From the NCBI GenBank assembly GCA_014529675.2, contig CP076040.1, positions 2,685,894 to 2,749,893 on the forward strand: a DNA stretch of 64,000 nt, given 5' to 3'. The position numbers and the translations under genes were made by a program. The stretch comes from Opitutia bacterium ISCC 52 (GTDB taxonomy: Bacteria > Verrucomicrobiota > Verrucomicrobiia > Opitutales > UBA2995). Every line of letters starts with the position of its first letter. Positions within the stretch are counted from its first letter, which is position 1. Shown here one piece after another: positions 11,101 to 19,324 of this stretch. Under the pieces are notes generated by a model. That model saw only the letters and a list, made by a program, of their open reading frames with translations. It was not told the DNA's origin and did no database searches.

Positions 11101-11559
11101 ACTAAAGATCAGAAGAAGAGAATCCCTATTAAATGCTTCGAACGGAGATGTGCCATCATTCCGATTCTCATCGTATTCATGTAAGGCATCATCGTAACCG
11201 GCCAAGCTCACGACTGAGACTACATTGTCATAGCTTTCATCCGAGGAGGCACTTGCTTGAGGAACCCACTCTTGATACGCCAACCAGGGCGAAGCGCCAT
11301 CTGGTAATGACTCATCATCCATCCCCCAGGCTTCTGTCCAATACACATGCGCAGCAGTGAGCACCACTCCGGGACCCACAGCGGTTCCACTACCCGATTG
11401 CTTCGCTCCATTTTCAGAGCTTGAGGCAAACAAGCGGCCTACATATGCATAGGGAGCTTCACTCACATCCGAGGATTCGATGGGTTCTGACTCAGCAACC
11501 ACTTCCACCGCCATAAACAAACAGCAGAGCCAGGTTAATCTAATAAGAAGAATCCTCAT
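8170..11559 (-). CDS. Secreted trypsin-like protease with Calx-beta, Ig-like, FN3 and paired C-terminal repeats
   Basis: I choose the start at 11559 (1129 residues) because its ATG overlaps the stop of the upstream gene as ATGA; an in-frame ATG 15 bases upstream is less likely. After a signal peptide comes a chymotrypsin-fold protease: TAAHVYW (His71), DSLLLIF (Asp146) and AGNSGGP (Ser244). A Calx-beta-like domain follows at about 305-405, then about 270 residues of BNR/sialidase-like repeats (repeated FGNGIFLALA-type strands). Next are an Ig-like domain (YSFQWQKDG) and an FN3 domain. Two tandem copies of an Opitutia-type repeat close the protein, each with LSTRxLVxSGxxxMIGG and RxLGPSL. No C-terminal anchor is seen. 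It is likely an extracellular protease with adhesive modules. Confidence 0.85.
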   Translation of the reverse strand: MRILLIRLTWLCCLFMAVEVVAESEPIESSDVSEAPYAYVGRLFASSSENGAKQSGSGTAVGPGVVLTAAHVYWTEAWGMDDESLPDGASPWLAYQEWVPQASASSDESYDNVVSVVSLAGYDDALHEYDENRNDGTSPFEAFNRDSLLLIFSDDEATPYGYMAMHPRALESGLLGNRNFYEVIGYPSAKYSGGDSRKWVMHKTTETEPIVLSGVPSSVYDGGYSFANSLFFGGEPLDSYAGNSGGPTVFRARATEPWYMMGVYVGSNALIRAADQELSDMVDMAVVAQFDEADPRFRFMAASVTVGEGDGTLTLGVERLGDAAAGAIVAIETANFMAEQSSDYGDLNSLFWAEGESGIKEIEISILEDELREGPESFLLSLNVVDADVEGPSSLHVTIEDNDLNQPLDMWTTIDEVGSVNYSEVVFGKGVFVSVGLDNAVYWTPGYEEVGVYEFPNINRLFQVIYGRGLFVGSGDGPEIIVSDNGKDWEIVTLPTSISLMSVQYGNGRFVGVGGISALSSSQGEVWVSEDARSWTKTYDEQHDRFEDIEFGNGIFLALAGEDFYRSPDGLAWEKIETVGLGGEPGDFEFGAGRFVNAGRQGRIHYSIDGEIWTQVREEDKEAWYGVGYRNGYFLTTGIGGKLSTSEDGGVTWVDRYPDTSQSLWHGITAMGKMVVIGDNGHLMEALLPEYFDYRLEPYDQSVGEVDPVTFMAEFVSSDPGPYSFQWQKDGVDIPGENTEILVINSVTTSEAGEYQLITSLAGKDYPSSIATLDIKLKINPPVNLVAATATSRGVSLLWEDDSFGESQYRVDRRILSENSWEFVIDLEPNTTRFIDLRLLPDTEYEYRVSTLAEGNTDVSAVTTVKTLSATNFINLSTRGLVGSGADVMIGGFTIPPGPDMTLYIRGLGPSLQSSGISNTILNPTLRLVRSQQSNPFELVNDDWMVASNAAEILDAGLPPTDGSESAILATLPPGGYTVILSAGENEPQAVGMVEIYDITTDCSSCRITNLSTRALVSSGEALMIGGLVISGIAEKEVYVRALGPSLTDISARLQDPGLKMVPADGGEMILEDWMDSSQADRIIDLGLPPPDEKEAAELYRLTSGIYTFQVSSEDSVPGVALLEFFEVQ

Positions 11560-12740
11560 AGTTTTAGCTTCCACGCTTTGGCCAGACGATCCATGGCCTG
11601 ATAAATATCGTTTTGGTATTCTGGGTACCGATTTTCATTTGCCCATATAGACAATTGCCCAACAGCTGCTATGCTGGCTTCACGCATTTCAGAGCGTGTA
11701 GGAATCTTAGACTCATGAATCAAATTATAGGAAAAAGTAGAATTAAAGTTGGGAAACAGCTGAAAAAACGTCCGTTTCTCTTCATTCGAGAATGAGCTAT
11801 TCCCCAAATATGATTCAACCAAGGTTACTTCCTGCGTATCGGACGGATCAATACGCGCCATCAAAGAGGCCCGAAAGCCTTTGGCTTCATTTAAGAACTC
11901 TGGATGCGAGTTCACAAACTCTACTCCTGCGAGAGTTTGATTTTGAAATAAACGGTCTAGAGAAACAGTGGCCGCATGAGCCACGGCACGATCATCTTTA
12001 GAATCAAGTAACTCTCCCAAGCGCTGAATAGTAATTTCCCGTCCGTCATCTACCGTAGCATCGAAGGCATGAAGGAACGAAAAAGTCGGATCATCTAGCC
12101 ACGCTTCTTTATGCAGTAATTCCTGCACTTTACCCTGCAAAAATTCGAGATCCTCAGTGGAGCGAGCATTTCGGGAAACCATCCGCAAGGAGAGAGCCCA
12201 TTCATCCGCATTTTCCGATTCAGTCAGAATAGATTTCCCCATTTTCAGAGCTGCCACCGGATCCAATTTCTCCAACTGATCGAGCAAGGCAGTTCTATAA
12301 GAAGGACAGGCATTCAGAAAACCGTTTGGACCAGGAGCAAATCGTCCAAAAGCCAAGGCATCCTCTTTGGTATTGAGAACTTGGACGATCGCACGACTGG
12401 CATCACCGACAGTGTATTCATTCAAGGAGTCAAACATTTGAGAGATAATCTCCTGCCCCTCAGCAGCTCCATGCGCTTGCTTTAGCAGTTCAAGGGAGCC
12501 GTTTAATTCGGTAACAATCTGATCAACCGTGGCGGGAGTATTCGCCTCTTTGACTCTTGAATCAATAGAAGACTGGGACACTTCGCTCTTCTCAAACGTT
12601 TCAATCGATTCACCGACTTCACGATGGTTCTCCTCAGACCCGTTCCTCAACCAAAGCCACGCTGCCAGAGCCAGGATAACGGCTGGAAGCAGGGTCAATG
12701 TCCTCCTTTTGCTTAGCATGTGAAAGATAGGAAGCTTCAA
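11556..12740 (-). CDS. Membrane-anchored helical protein of unknown function, coupled to the secreted protease
   Basis: I do not recognise a family. The 394-residue product has a basic N-terminus and one hydrophobic segment (roughly residues 15-31, ALAAWLWL). An acidic Ser/Glu-rich linker and a long, mostly helical periplasmic part follow, with HEAT-like character (repeating LLDSKDDRAVAHAATVSLDR-type pairs). It is immediately upstream of the trypsin-like protein, and its TGA stop overlaps that gene's ATG, indicating translational coupling. A role in protecting, folding or exporting the protease is possible but unproven. Confidence 0.7.
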   Translation of the reverse strand: MKLPIFHMLSKRRTLTLLPAVILALAAWLWLRNGSEENHREVGESIETFEKSEVSQSSIDSRVKEANTPATVDQIVTELNGSLELLKQAHGAAEGQEIISQMFDSLNEYTVGDASRAIVQVLNTKEDALAFGRFAPGPNGFLNACPSYRTALLDQLEKLDPVAALKMGKSILTESENADEWALSLRMVSRNARSTEDLEFLQGKVQELLHKEAWLDDPTFSFLHAFDATVDDGREITIQRLGELLDSKDDRAVAHAATVSLDRLFQNQTLAGVEFVNSHPEFLNEAKGFRASLMARIDPSDTQEVTLVESYLGNSSFSNEEKRTFFQLFPNFNSTFSYNLIHESKIPTRSEMREASIAAVGQLSIWANENRYPEYQNDIYQAMDRLAKAWKLKL

Positions 12741-12766
12741 ACTTCGATTAATTCAATTTGCGCTCA

Positions 12767-14497
12767 TTAATTGACGACTTTTTTCCCAATCAGGAAAAGT
12801 AGTATCAAGGTGAGCAAAGGAAATAAGATGAAAAATGACCACAACGGAAAGCCTATACCCATGGACAAATAACCGGTCACCGCCGCCATAAGCATGACAG
12901 AAACAGCATAGACCACTTGCGTACTCACGTGATCAATATGATCACAGCCGGAGGCAATCGAGGAAAGTACGGTGGTGTCACTGATCGGACTACAATGATC
13001 ACCGAATATAGCACCGTCGAGAATAGCGGCAGAAGTTAGCCAGAAGTAGAGATTGGTCTCACCGTCATAAGCACCCAAGCTGTAGGCCAGCGGTAAAATC
13101 ACAGGAATGAGAATCCCCATGGTCCCAAAACTTGTTCCCGTGGCAAAAGCCATTCCGGAGGCAATGCAGAATGTGAGAAGCGGCAGTGTCCAAACCGGCA
13201 ACCGGTCACCCAATAAGGAGAAAAGGTATTTATCCGTATGGAGGCCCGTGGTACAAATCTCCTTCATTCCCCAGGCCATGATTAAAATGAAGGCCGCCAT
13301 CCATAAGGTCGGAAATGCTTGGAGGTAGGCTTTAAACGCTTTGCGCGGCTTGAGCACTTTACTCAAGGAAGCCAACAGAATGGCCCAAAACCCTCCGGTG
13401 AGGGCAGCAATTGCCAAGATCTTCATGGACCCCGATTCGCCATAGGCAGGATTAGTAGCGTAACCAAACGCCTCCCGCCAATCCTCCATCGATCCAAAGG
13501 AAAACGATACGCCCTCCCCCAGCATTCGGTAGCGGCCAATGAGCAATATGCCGGAGAAAATGGCCAATATCACCCAAATGATGGGCAGCGCTGCATTCCG
13601 GGCCAAGCGCCGCTGTCCTGATTCAGGCTCCAAGATTTCATTTTTTTCTGAAATTATCAGTTTTGCCCCATCTCGCAGCACCTTCCCGGTCTCGGCGGCT
13701 CGTTTTTCAGCCTCATACATAGGACCGTAATCGCGATCGCTGACGGAGGAGATAAACAGAAATATCAGCGTTCCCCAGCAATAGAAGCGATACGGGACAC
13801 TCTTCACAAATATGGCATAGCCTCCTTCTTCCAGTCCTATGGTCTGGGACATTTGGGAGAACAGGTAGACCTCAAAAGCAATCCAGGTGGACAATATCGC
13901 CAATCCTGCAATCGGGGCCGTCGTAGAATCCACCAGGTAAGCCAACTTCTCCCGCGAAATCTTCCACTTGTCTGTCAGCGCCCGCATGGTCGACCCCACC
14001 ACCACGGTATTGGAATAGTCGTCAAAGAAGATGATCATTCCGGCAAAAAAGGCGGCCAATTTGGTACTCCGCCGACCGCGAGCGAGGACGATGAGCTTTT
14101 CGGCCAGTCCGTGAATCCCACCACTCCGGTAGGTCACGTGAATCATGCCTACCAGCGCGAACAGAAACACAAATATGAAAATGTTAAATGCGTTCCTTAG
14201 GTTCTCGATGAGGAAGGTATCCACTCCCTTGGGGATGGCGACAAATGGATTGAAGCCATAACTGAGAAAGGTCCCGGCAAAAAAGGCCGCTAGCAGGGCA
14301 ATGACCAGGTTTCTAAAAAACAAGGCACAAGCGACCGCCATGATCGGAGGGAGAACACTGTACCACTGTCCATTTAATTCCTGCCCTTCAAAGGGCCGTT
14401 GGGGTAAAGAATAGAAAAAGAGGCAGGCCAGGCCCAAGGTAACGATAAATCCAATCTGACGCTTGGGTTGTCTAAGTAGCTTTAACGTTTCTTCCAT
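12767..14497 (-). CDS. Na+/H+ antiporter, NhaC family
   Basis: This 576-residue protein with many transmembrane helices matches the NhaC superfamily. Landmarks: PPIMAVACALFFRNLVIALL near the N-terminus, the IIFFDDYSNTVVVGSTMRALTD stretch with paired acidic residues, FATGTSFGTMGIL, and the C-terminal GDHCSPISDTTVLSSIAS. It would exchange Na+ for H+ (or a Na+/organic substrate, as some members do) across the inner membrane, fitting a marine organism. It lies upstream of the protease pair on the same strand with a 26-base gap, so joint transcription is possible, though the functions look unrelated. Confidence 0.88.
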   Translation of the reverse strand: MEETLKLLRQPKRQIGFIVTLGLACLFFYSLPQRPFEGQELNGQWYSVLPPIMAVACALFFRNLVIALLAAFFAGTFLSYGFNPFVAIPKGVDTFLIENLRNAFNIFIFVFLFALVGMIHVTYRSGGIHGLAEKLIVLARGRRSTKLAAFFAGMIIFFDDYSNTVVVGSTMRALTDKWKISREKLAYLVDSTTAPIAGLAILSTWIAFEVYLFSQMSQTIGLEEGGYAIFVKSVPYRFYCWGTLIFLFISSVSDRDYGPMYEAEKRAAETGKVLRDGAKLIISEKNEILEPESGQRRLARNAALPIIWVILAIFSGILLIGRYRMLGEGVSFSFGSMEDWREAFGYATNPAYGESGSMKILAIAALTGGFWAILLASLSKVLKPRKAFKAYLQAFPTLWMAAFILIMAWGMKEICTTGLHTDKYLFSLLGDRLPVWTLPLLTFCIASGMAFATGTSFGTMGILIPVILPLAYSLGAYDGETNLYFWLTSAAILDGAIFGDHCSPISDTTVLSSIASGCDHIDHVSTQVVYAVSVMLMAAVTGYLSMGIGFPLWSFFILFPLLTLILLFLIGKKVVN

Positions 14498-14625
14498 AGA
14501 TGAGCAGGACGGGACGAAGGATTCAACAAGAGAAAAGGCAGGTCCACTGAATATTTCAAGCTCTTCACGAAATAAGATCCGAGGTCATCCATCTTATTAC
14601 TATAGGTTACTTAAGCCGAGCTGTA

Positions 14626-14718
14626 AGGGGGTACCCGTGAGGAGGTTCGCCAAAAGCGTTCCGGGCACCCCCTATTTATAAATAAACTCACTTGCGACCC
14701 GGAACGACCGGGCTTTTT
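14626..14718 (+). ncRNA. Structured leader or small RNA candidate: long hairpin followed by terminator
   Basis: Bases 14626-14632 (AGGGGGT) pair exactly with 14667-14673 (ACCCCCT). After one mismatch, CCCG (14634-14637) pairs with CGGG (14662-14665), enclosing a GGTTCGCC apical region. An A/T-rich spacer follows, then a 5-bp CCCGG/CCGGG hairpin (14698-14712) with CTTTTT. No coding frame explains this. It lies between divergent genes and ends 46 bases before the SixA-like gene, so it could be a 5' leader with an attenuator or an independent small RNA. I could not match it to a riboswitch class. Confidence 0.4.
14698..14718 (+). terminator. Rho-independent terminator-like hairpin
   Basis: CCCGG (14698-14702), a 5-base loop and CCGGG (14708-14712) are followed by CTTTTT. 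No plus-strand gene lies directly upstream, so it would end the structured element at 14626 or act as an attenuator for the phosphatase gene at 14765. Confidence 0.55.
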
Positions 14719-14764
14719 ATAGCACTGTATCCTCCGTAAGAATACGTAAGTTCCAGAAAAGTCT

Positions 14765-15259
14765 ATGAAAACGGTTCACCTCATTCGCCACGCCAAATCC
14801 AGTTGGAACCACCCAGGATTATCCGATGTTGAACGACCTTTGAACAATCGAGGTCGCGAAGTCTGCGCGGTCATGGCAGCTCAAATCCTTGATGCAGGGT
14901 GCGACTTTGAAACCATCCACTGCAGCATTGCTATCCGGGCTCAAAATACCATCGAGGGTCTCGCAGCCGCCTTGCCGGATCGAAGCATCACCTGGTCAAC
15001 CGAACGCAAGCTCTACACCTTTAGCAGTCAAGACCTTTTTGACTACTGTCTGGACTTGGATAATGGAATAACATCGATCGTCCTGGTGGGCCACAATCCC
15101 GCGATGACCGGGTTCGCCAACGGCATGGGTGATCAATCGATCGACAACTTGCCCACCTGCGGATACGTGCAAATTGAGCTGCCCACCGAGTCTTGGAAGG
15201 AGATCACTCCTGAGACTGGAACGACTAAGGCCATTTTGACGCCCAAAATGTTTCGTTAG
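14765..15259 (+). CDS. Histidine phosphatase family protein, SixA-like
   Basis: This 164-residue member of the histidine phosphatase (phosphoglycerate-mutase-like) superfamily has the RHAK(S) motif at residues 8-11 with catalytic His9, and a second His in VLVGHNPAMTGF near residue 115. Short members of this type resemble E. coli SixA, which dephosphorylates phosphohistidine in phosphotransfer or PTS proteins. The substrate here is unknown. It stands alone on the plus strand, downstream of the structured element at 14626-14718. Confidence 0.85.
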   Translation: MKTVHLIRHAKSSWNHPGLSDVERPLNNRGREVCAVMAAQILDAGCDFETIHCSIAIRAQNTIEGLAAALPDRSITWSTERKLYTFSSQDLFDYCLDLDNGITSIVLVGHNPAMTGFANGMGDQSIDNLPTCGYVQIELPTESWKEITPETGTTKAILTPKMFR

Positions 15260-15406
15260 GCCACCGCATCCATTGCAAACTGGGTGTAAATAATCAAAAA
15301 TCTTTTGCATCCCGAGGTTTAGAAGTGCGGTTTCAAACGCTGTTCATCTAGACTCTTACTATCATGGCTTCAATGAACGCCTCCTCCTTCACAGGATACC
15401 TGGTGT

Positions 15407-16273
15407 CTAGAGCGGTATATTTTCAGAAACTGGTTCTGTGAAAGTAATGGAAGCTAAGATGGGCCTATGATCAGAGGCGACCTTTTCATCGATCACATCA
15501 TGTTCGATGGACGATTCTGGAAAACCGCGAAGGACGATAAAATCAATCTCTACCCTAGGATCGTCCGAAGGAAAGGTCTTTTCATCTCCTTTACCCAGGA
15601 TGGTCCATGGAGCCATTTGAAGGGGCTGCATGGATTGGTCTGACCTTTCACCATTGAAGTCACCTGCAAGAATAATCGGATGCTGTCGATCTTGGATCGC
15701 TGTGAGTAGCGCGTCAATTTGTTTGACCCGAATTGCTTCATTCGTCCAGTCGTTATGAATGCCGACGAACGAGAGGGGGGATCGCATACCATCGACCTGC
15801 ACCTCAACTTCCAAAGCGCAACGTGGTTCAGCTCCATCAGGCAGAGGGTGGCGATAGGACTCCTTGATTGGAAAACGTGATAGTACCGCCATTCCATACT
15901 CACCTCCCTGATAGTCCATGAATTTGCCGAAGCTGTGCTCCATGTTCAGCATTTCGCCAAGTTCTTTGGCAATGTCTCTCGACCCACTCCTCTCACAAAA
16001 CTTATCCACTTCCTGCAGGGCTAACAAATCTGGGTCCAGCTTCCGTATAACGTCAGCGATCCTGTTCAAATCAACCACACCATCCATCCCACGACCATGT
16101 TTGATGTTGTAGGAAACTACCCGAAGGGTGTGTTGTTCTTTTTGCCAGTAGTCCATGCTCGTTCTACAACCCCCAACAAGGATCATCACGAAGAGACTGA
16201 GAAGGCAGAGCCACACCTGCTTTGATCTTTCTAGGGTAAAGCGGCCAGATTGATTCTCAGCTTTAATTTTCAT
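15407..16273 (-). CDS. Endonuclease/exonuclease/phosphatase family lipoprotein
   Basis: The 288-residue protein begins with a lipoprotein signal (VGGC, Cys36), so it is probably tethered to a membrane outside the cytoplasm. The EEP-fold motifs are clear: RVVSYNIKHG, LLALQEVDKF (metal-binding Glu), a central SFVGIHNDW, LAGDFNGE (Asp-x-Asn) and the C-terminal ASDHRPILASI (Asp-His pair). Family members cleave phosphodiester or sphingomyelin-type substrates; the extracellular location suggests a nuclease or phospholipase-type role. Confidence 0.85.
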   Translation of the reverse strand: MKIKAENQSGRFTLERSKQVWLCLLSLFVMILVGGCRTSMDYWQKEQHTLRVVSYNIKHGRGMDGVVDLNRIADVIRKLDPDLLALQEVDKFCERSGSRDIAKELGEMLNMEHSFGKFMDYQGGEYGMAVLSRFPIKESYRHPLPDGAEPRCALEVEVQVDGMRSPLSFVGIHNDWTNEAIRVKQIDALLTAIQDRQHPIILAGDFNGERSDQSMQPLQMAPWTILGKGDEKTFPSDDPRVEIDFIVLRGFPESSIEHDVIDEKVASDHRPILASITFTEPVSENIPL

Positions 16274-16355
16274 TTCTATTCTAGAACGCCGACCTGTCCA
16301 ATAGAGAGGTGGCAGAAACTACTTCGAATTCAGCTAGGTATTGGTCATTAGATTT

Positions 16356-18155
16356 CTAGTTTGGATCCTTCGACCACCAAATAGCACCTTCAGCGAGAGG
16401 GCGAACAATCTGGGCGGCGATGCGCATGGGGCCGCGTGGAAGATCGATGGATGGCTTTTCCCAGGCGTCGGCCCGTTGCTTCATTTCGTCGGCTGGAATA
16501 TGGACAAACAAACTTTCAGCATCACCATTAAGTGTGATGCGATCTCCTTCTTCGATCAAGGCGATGGGTCCCCCGCTCCAGGCTTCGGGCTCCACGTGTA
16601 CGACCAAGGTCCCGCGTGACACTCCGGAAAGGCGTCCGTCCGTAACCACAGCGATTTCGGAATCGGTCCCCATGCCGCTCAATGCAGCGGTCAGGCGAAG
16701 CAGTTCAGGACATCCCACAGATACTCCCTGATAACGAAGTACGATGACATCTCCGGGAACGATGGTTCCACTGAGGACTGCCTCGACGGCTTTGCCTTCA
16801 TGATCAAACACCCGAGCCGTTCCATCGAACTGGCGAACGTTGGCATTGAGTTTAAAAACTGAACCCAGAGTTGCGATACTGGACTTGTCTTCCGTTGAGT
16901 TATCACCGGTCACCACACAGAGGGAAGACTTGGTTTTCAAAGGTGCTTCAAGTGAACGAATCACATCGGTTTGAGGATTCAAAAATTCCGGCAATGGCGT
17001 CTCGCTGAGTTCGGACGCCAGACTTGAACCTGTGATCGTTTGCGCTTCGCCGTCTAATAATCCTTGCTCGACCATGTACTTGGCCAGCGGGGCTATGCCG
17101 TCGGCCCTCTCGAATAAGTCAACCATCACATATCGGCCCGCTGGCAACAAGTTGAGGAGCACTGGGGTATCGGACGTCTCACGGATATTTTCTAATCCAA
17201 ACGGAATCCCAAACCCTTCGGCAATCGCTGGGAGATGAATAACCGCATTGGTGCTGCCCCCGACGGCGTGCAACATAACCGCTGCATTGCGAAAGGAACG
17301 TTCATCGACACAATCACCGACGGTTCGCCCCTCTTCCATCATCTTTACCAGGCAGTCGCCTGCTTCGCGAGCCTCCTCCAGTTTCTTTGGAAATACGGAC
17401 ACATGATCCGTATCCATGGCAGGGGTACTGGCACTATTAAAAATAGAAATCCCCAATGCGGAACCAATGCAGGCCATGGTATTGGAAGTAGCCATAATGC
17501 CACAACCGCCCGGTGATGGAAGCGAGCGAATAAGAATGTCGTCGTGTTCGGCCTGATCCACTTTGCCTGCAGCGAGCATACCGGCCACCTCATTGGCCGT
17601 TTCGATTTCAATACTGCGACCACTCAAGGAACAACCCGCACGAATGGTTCCACCATGAACCACCACAACCGGTAAGTCTTTTAACCAGGAAGCCGCTAGT
17701 AATCCTCCCGCCACCGTTTTGTCGCAGCCGGTGATAATGATCACGGCGTCCGCACAATTAATCTCCACCTGCTGCACGATGGAGGAAGCAAACATCTCCC
17801 GCGAGAATAGCGAATACCCCATGGCTCCAAGCCGAGGCTCGTCCTCGTAAGCATGACCCATAGAGATGGCATCCGTCACAGCAGCCACGGGCTCAACAGC
17901 AGCCATCTTATGGTGGATCTTCCATAAATGACCCGCAGCCTCCTCAGCCAGTTTCCGATGATGCAGATTACACAGATTCGTTTCACCGCCCCCATACATA
18001 ATCAGGATAGTGGGGCCCGTGTAGTCGGACGCGTATTCAGAGCCAGGTCCGTCACGGAAGTCAGCCTTGACCGCCTGCCGCATCCAGCCATGCCACATAG
18101 CTGCCGGACAGCCACCGATATCACGTAAGAAGTCGCTACGTTGTTTCTTTTTCAT
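16356..18155 (-). CDS. IlvD/Edd family dehydratase
   Basis: The 599-residue protein is an iron-sulfur dehydratase of the dihydroxy-acid/sugar-acid dehydratase family. Likely cluster ligands are Cys62 (TNLCNLH), Cys144 (TGCDKT) and Cys218 (GGCGIMATSNTM). The C-terminal domain has VVTDGRLSGVSRGTLVVHVEPEA. The cluster motifs deviate from classical IlvD (TPCN, GCGGMYTANTM). With no other branched-chain genes adjacent, a sugar-acid dehydratase (arabonate/gluconate-like) is as likely as branched-chain amino acid synthesis. Confidence 0.85.
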   Translation of the reverse strand: MKKKQRSDFLRDIGGCPAAMWHGWMRQAVKADFRDGPGSEYASDYTGPTILIMYGGGETNLCNLHHRKLAEEAAGHLWKIHHKMAAVEPVAAVTDAISMGHAYEDEPRLGAMGYSLFSREMFASSIVQQVEINCADAVIIITGCDKTVAGGLLAASWLKDLPVVVVHGGTIRAGCSLSGRSIEIETANEVAGMLAAGKVDQAEHDDILIRSLPSPGGCGIMATSNTMACIGSALGISIFNSASTPAMDTDHVSVFPKKLEEAREAGDCLVKMMEEGRTVGDCVDERSFRNAAVMLHAVGGSTNAVIHLPAIAEGFGIPFGLENIRETSDTPVLLNLLPAGRYVMVDLFERADGIAPLAKYMVEQGLLDGEAQTITGSSLASELSETPLPEFLNPQTDVIRSLEAPLKTKSSLCVVTGDNSTEDKSSIATLGSVFKLNANVRQFDGTARVFDHEGKAVEAVLSGTIVPGDVIVLRYQGVSVGCPELLRLTAALSGMGTDSEIAVVTDGRLSGVSRGTLVVHVEPEAWSGGPIALIEEGDRITLNGDAESLFVHIPADEMKQRADAWEKPSIDLPRGPMRIAAQIVRPLAEGAIWWSKDPN

Positions 18156-18190
18156 GTTGGGGAATAATTGGGATACTTGATCAGTTGAAA

Positions 18191-18262
18191 GCGGCAGAGC
18201 GAGGACGCTCTTGACCTATCTGTCATACAGAAATGTTAGAGCATCTCGCCGAGGGCGCCGAG
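18191..18262 (+). repeat. Intergenic repeat, family A copy 1
   Basis: The element begins GCGGCAGAGCGAG and contains an AGAGCG/CGCTCT hairpin. It continues CTCTTGACC...CATACAGAAATG and ends with a CGCCGAG core. A second copy starts at 18370. The shared 28-base block CTCTTGxCCTAxCTGxCATACAGAAATG (18208-18235 and 18418-18445) differs at only a few positions. This is part of the 603-base gene-free stretch 18156-18758. Confidence 0.6.
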
Positions 18263-18369
18263 AAAAAAGATTTTGATATAAAGACAGTTAGACGGAAAAG
18301 AAATTAAGCCACGCTATTTTTGCCCTCTTTTGTTTGCCAATTATATAAGTGATTTGAACAAACTGAAAA

Positions 18370-18480
18370 CGGCAGAGCGAGACCAACCGTCGCCTTCCGG
18401 CTATGGCAAGGCACGCGCTCTTGCCCTACCTGGCATACAGAAATGGCAGGGCGACCTTGCAAGACCGCCGAGCGCGCTGG
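18370..18480 (+). repeat. Intergenic repeat, family A copy 2 (with inserted hairpin)
   Basis: It has the same CGGCAGAGCGAG start as copy 1. About 36 extra bases follow, containing a GCCTT/AAGGC hairpin, before the block CTCTTGCCCTACCTGGCATA and the GGCAGGGCGACC...CGCCGAG tail. Longer and more GC-rich than copy 1. Confidence 0.6.
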
Positions 18481-18482
18481 AT

Positions 18483-18502
18483 TCGGCAGCAAGCTACCTC
18501 CT
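18483..18502 (+). repeat. 20-base repeat, family B, solo copy
   Basis: TCGGCAGCAAGCTACCTCCT occurs here and identically at 24735-24754, and as an inverted copy with one mismatch at 24784-24803. Here it is a single arm lying directly after family A copy 2. Confidence 0.7.
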
Positions 18503-18592
18503 GCAGAAAAGTCAGAGACCCGATGGTTTCGACGAGGCCCTCCAGCTTCTTCACGGATTCAAGATGTCAGATTTGAAGACCGAGAGACGAAG

Positions 18593-18637
18593 GAGCGCAC
18601 TGCTGTGCGTGACTGAGAAGGGAGGGATACTAAAATG
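18593..18637 (+). repeat. 45-base repeat, family C copy 1
   Basis: The block runs GAGCGCAC, a short loop, TGCGTGACTGA, then GGGAGGGATA-type sequence and TAAAA. A directly oriented copy with substitutions is at 19325-19369. The two bracket the DUF5069 gene. GCGCAC/GTGCG forms a small hairpin. The remaining bases to 18758 show nothing else recognisable. Confidence 0.6.
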
Positions 18638-18758
18638 GCATATTGGACCGAAGAGGGGCTCAATACACACGTCTGCGTAATTCGCATCTTCGACGATATC
18701 CAATAATATTCTAATCCAATTCCACATTGAGCACCTCTGGTGAAGGAGCTGGAGGGAG

Positions 18759-19193
18759 TTAGTCGATACGACCCTCATCGTACTCAATCATATCCGCAAA
18801 CGACCGAATATCCATTCGGTCGGACACCCCCATATGATCGCGAGATTTCTGCAAGGCAATCTGACCTTCCTCACTCATCCCCATCTGGACGACTTTACGA
18901 TTCCAGATGTGTCGCTGGGTGTCTTCAGGAAGTATGCCCTTCAGGCGCTCAGTCACTTCATCATCGTCCGCGGCGGTCTTAACCAATTCGATAACCGCTT
19001 TAGGTTCGATTCCTAAGTGCAAACAGAGAAAACCGTCAAAGCCCCGCGTGAAGTTGCGTTGGTATCCTTTTGGCAGTTCGTCTTTCAAGTGCAGCCGAAT
19101 CTTTGCGATGAAGCGCGGCAGGTGAAGCAACCCAAACGCAGGATGTGGATAATAAGGTGAAGGTAGGTCAGCGGTATCGTTAGGATCTCTCAT
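18759..19193 (-). CDS. DUF5069 domain-containing protein
   Basis: The 144-residue protein has no signal or membrane segment. It matches the DUF5069 pattern: FGLLHLPRFIAKIRLHLKDE near the N-terminus, FLCLHLGIEPKAVIELV in the middle, and a C-terminal RMDIRSFADMIEYDEGR. The family is widespread in Verrucomicrobiota; function unknown. The gene sits alone inside a repeat-rich stretch, flanked by the two family C repeats. Confidence 0.75.
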   Translation of the reverse strand: MRDPNDTADLPSPYYPHPAFGLLHLPRFIAKIRLHLKDELPKGYQRNFTRGFDGFLCLHLGIEPKAVIELVKTAADDDEVTERLKGILPEDTQRHIWNRKVVQMGMSEEGQIALQKSRDHMGVSDRMDIRSFADMIEYDEGRID

Positions 19194-19324
19194 TGGGATA
19201 AACCAAGCAGGTAGAAACTTTTTAATCTAAGGTTTTAACAGAGTTGCGATGTTGTATTTGACGACTGTTCCGATTCCTGGAGCAACGACAAGACCGGCTC
19301 GAAGAGAACCGGAACAGTGCGAAA

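Noticed and set aside
14626-14718. SRP RNA or a fluoride riboswitch
   Set aside because: The conserved SRP core and the fluoride aptamer's 5' GGCGA pairing partner are absent; only a superficial GTTCGCC similarity exists.
18330-18680. 116-residue ORF in the repeat nest
   Set aside because: Its sequence is made of families A, B and C repeats; no start signal and no family resemblance.
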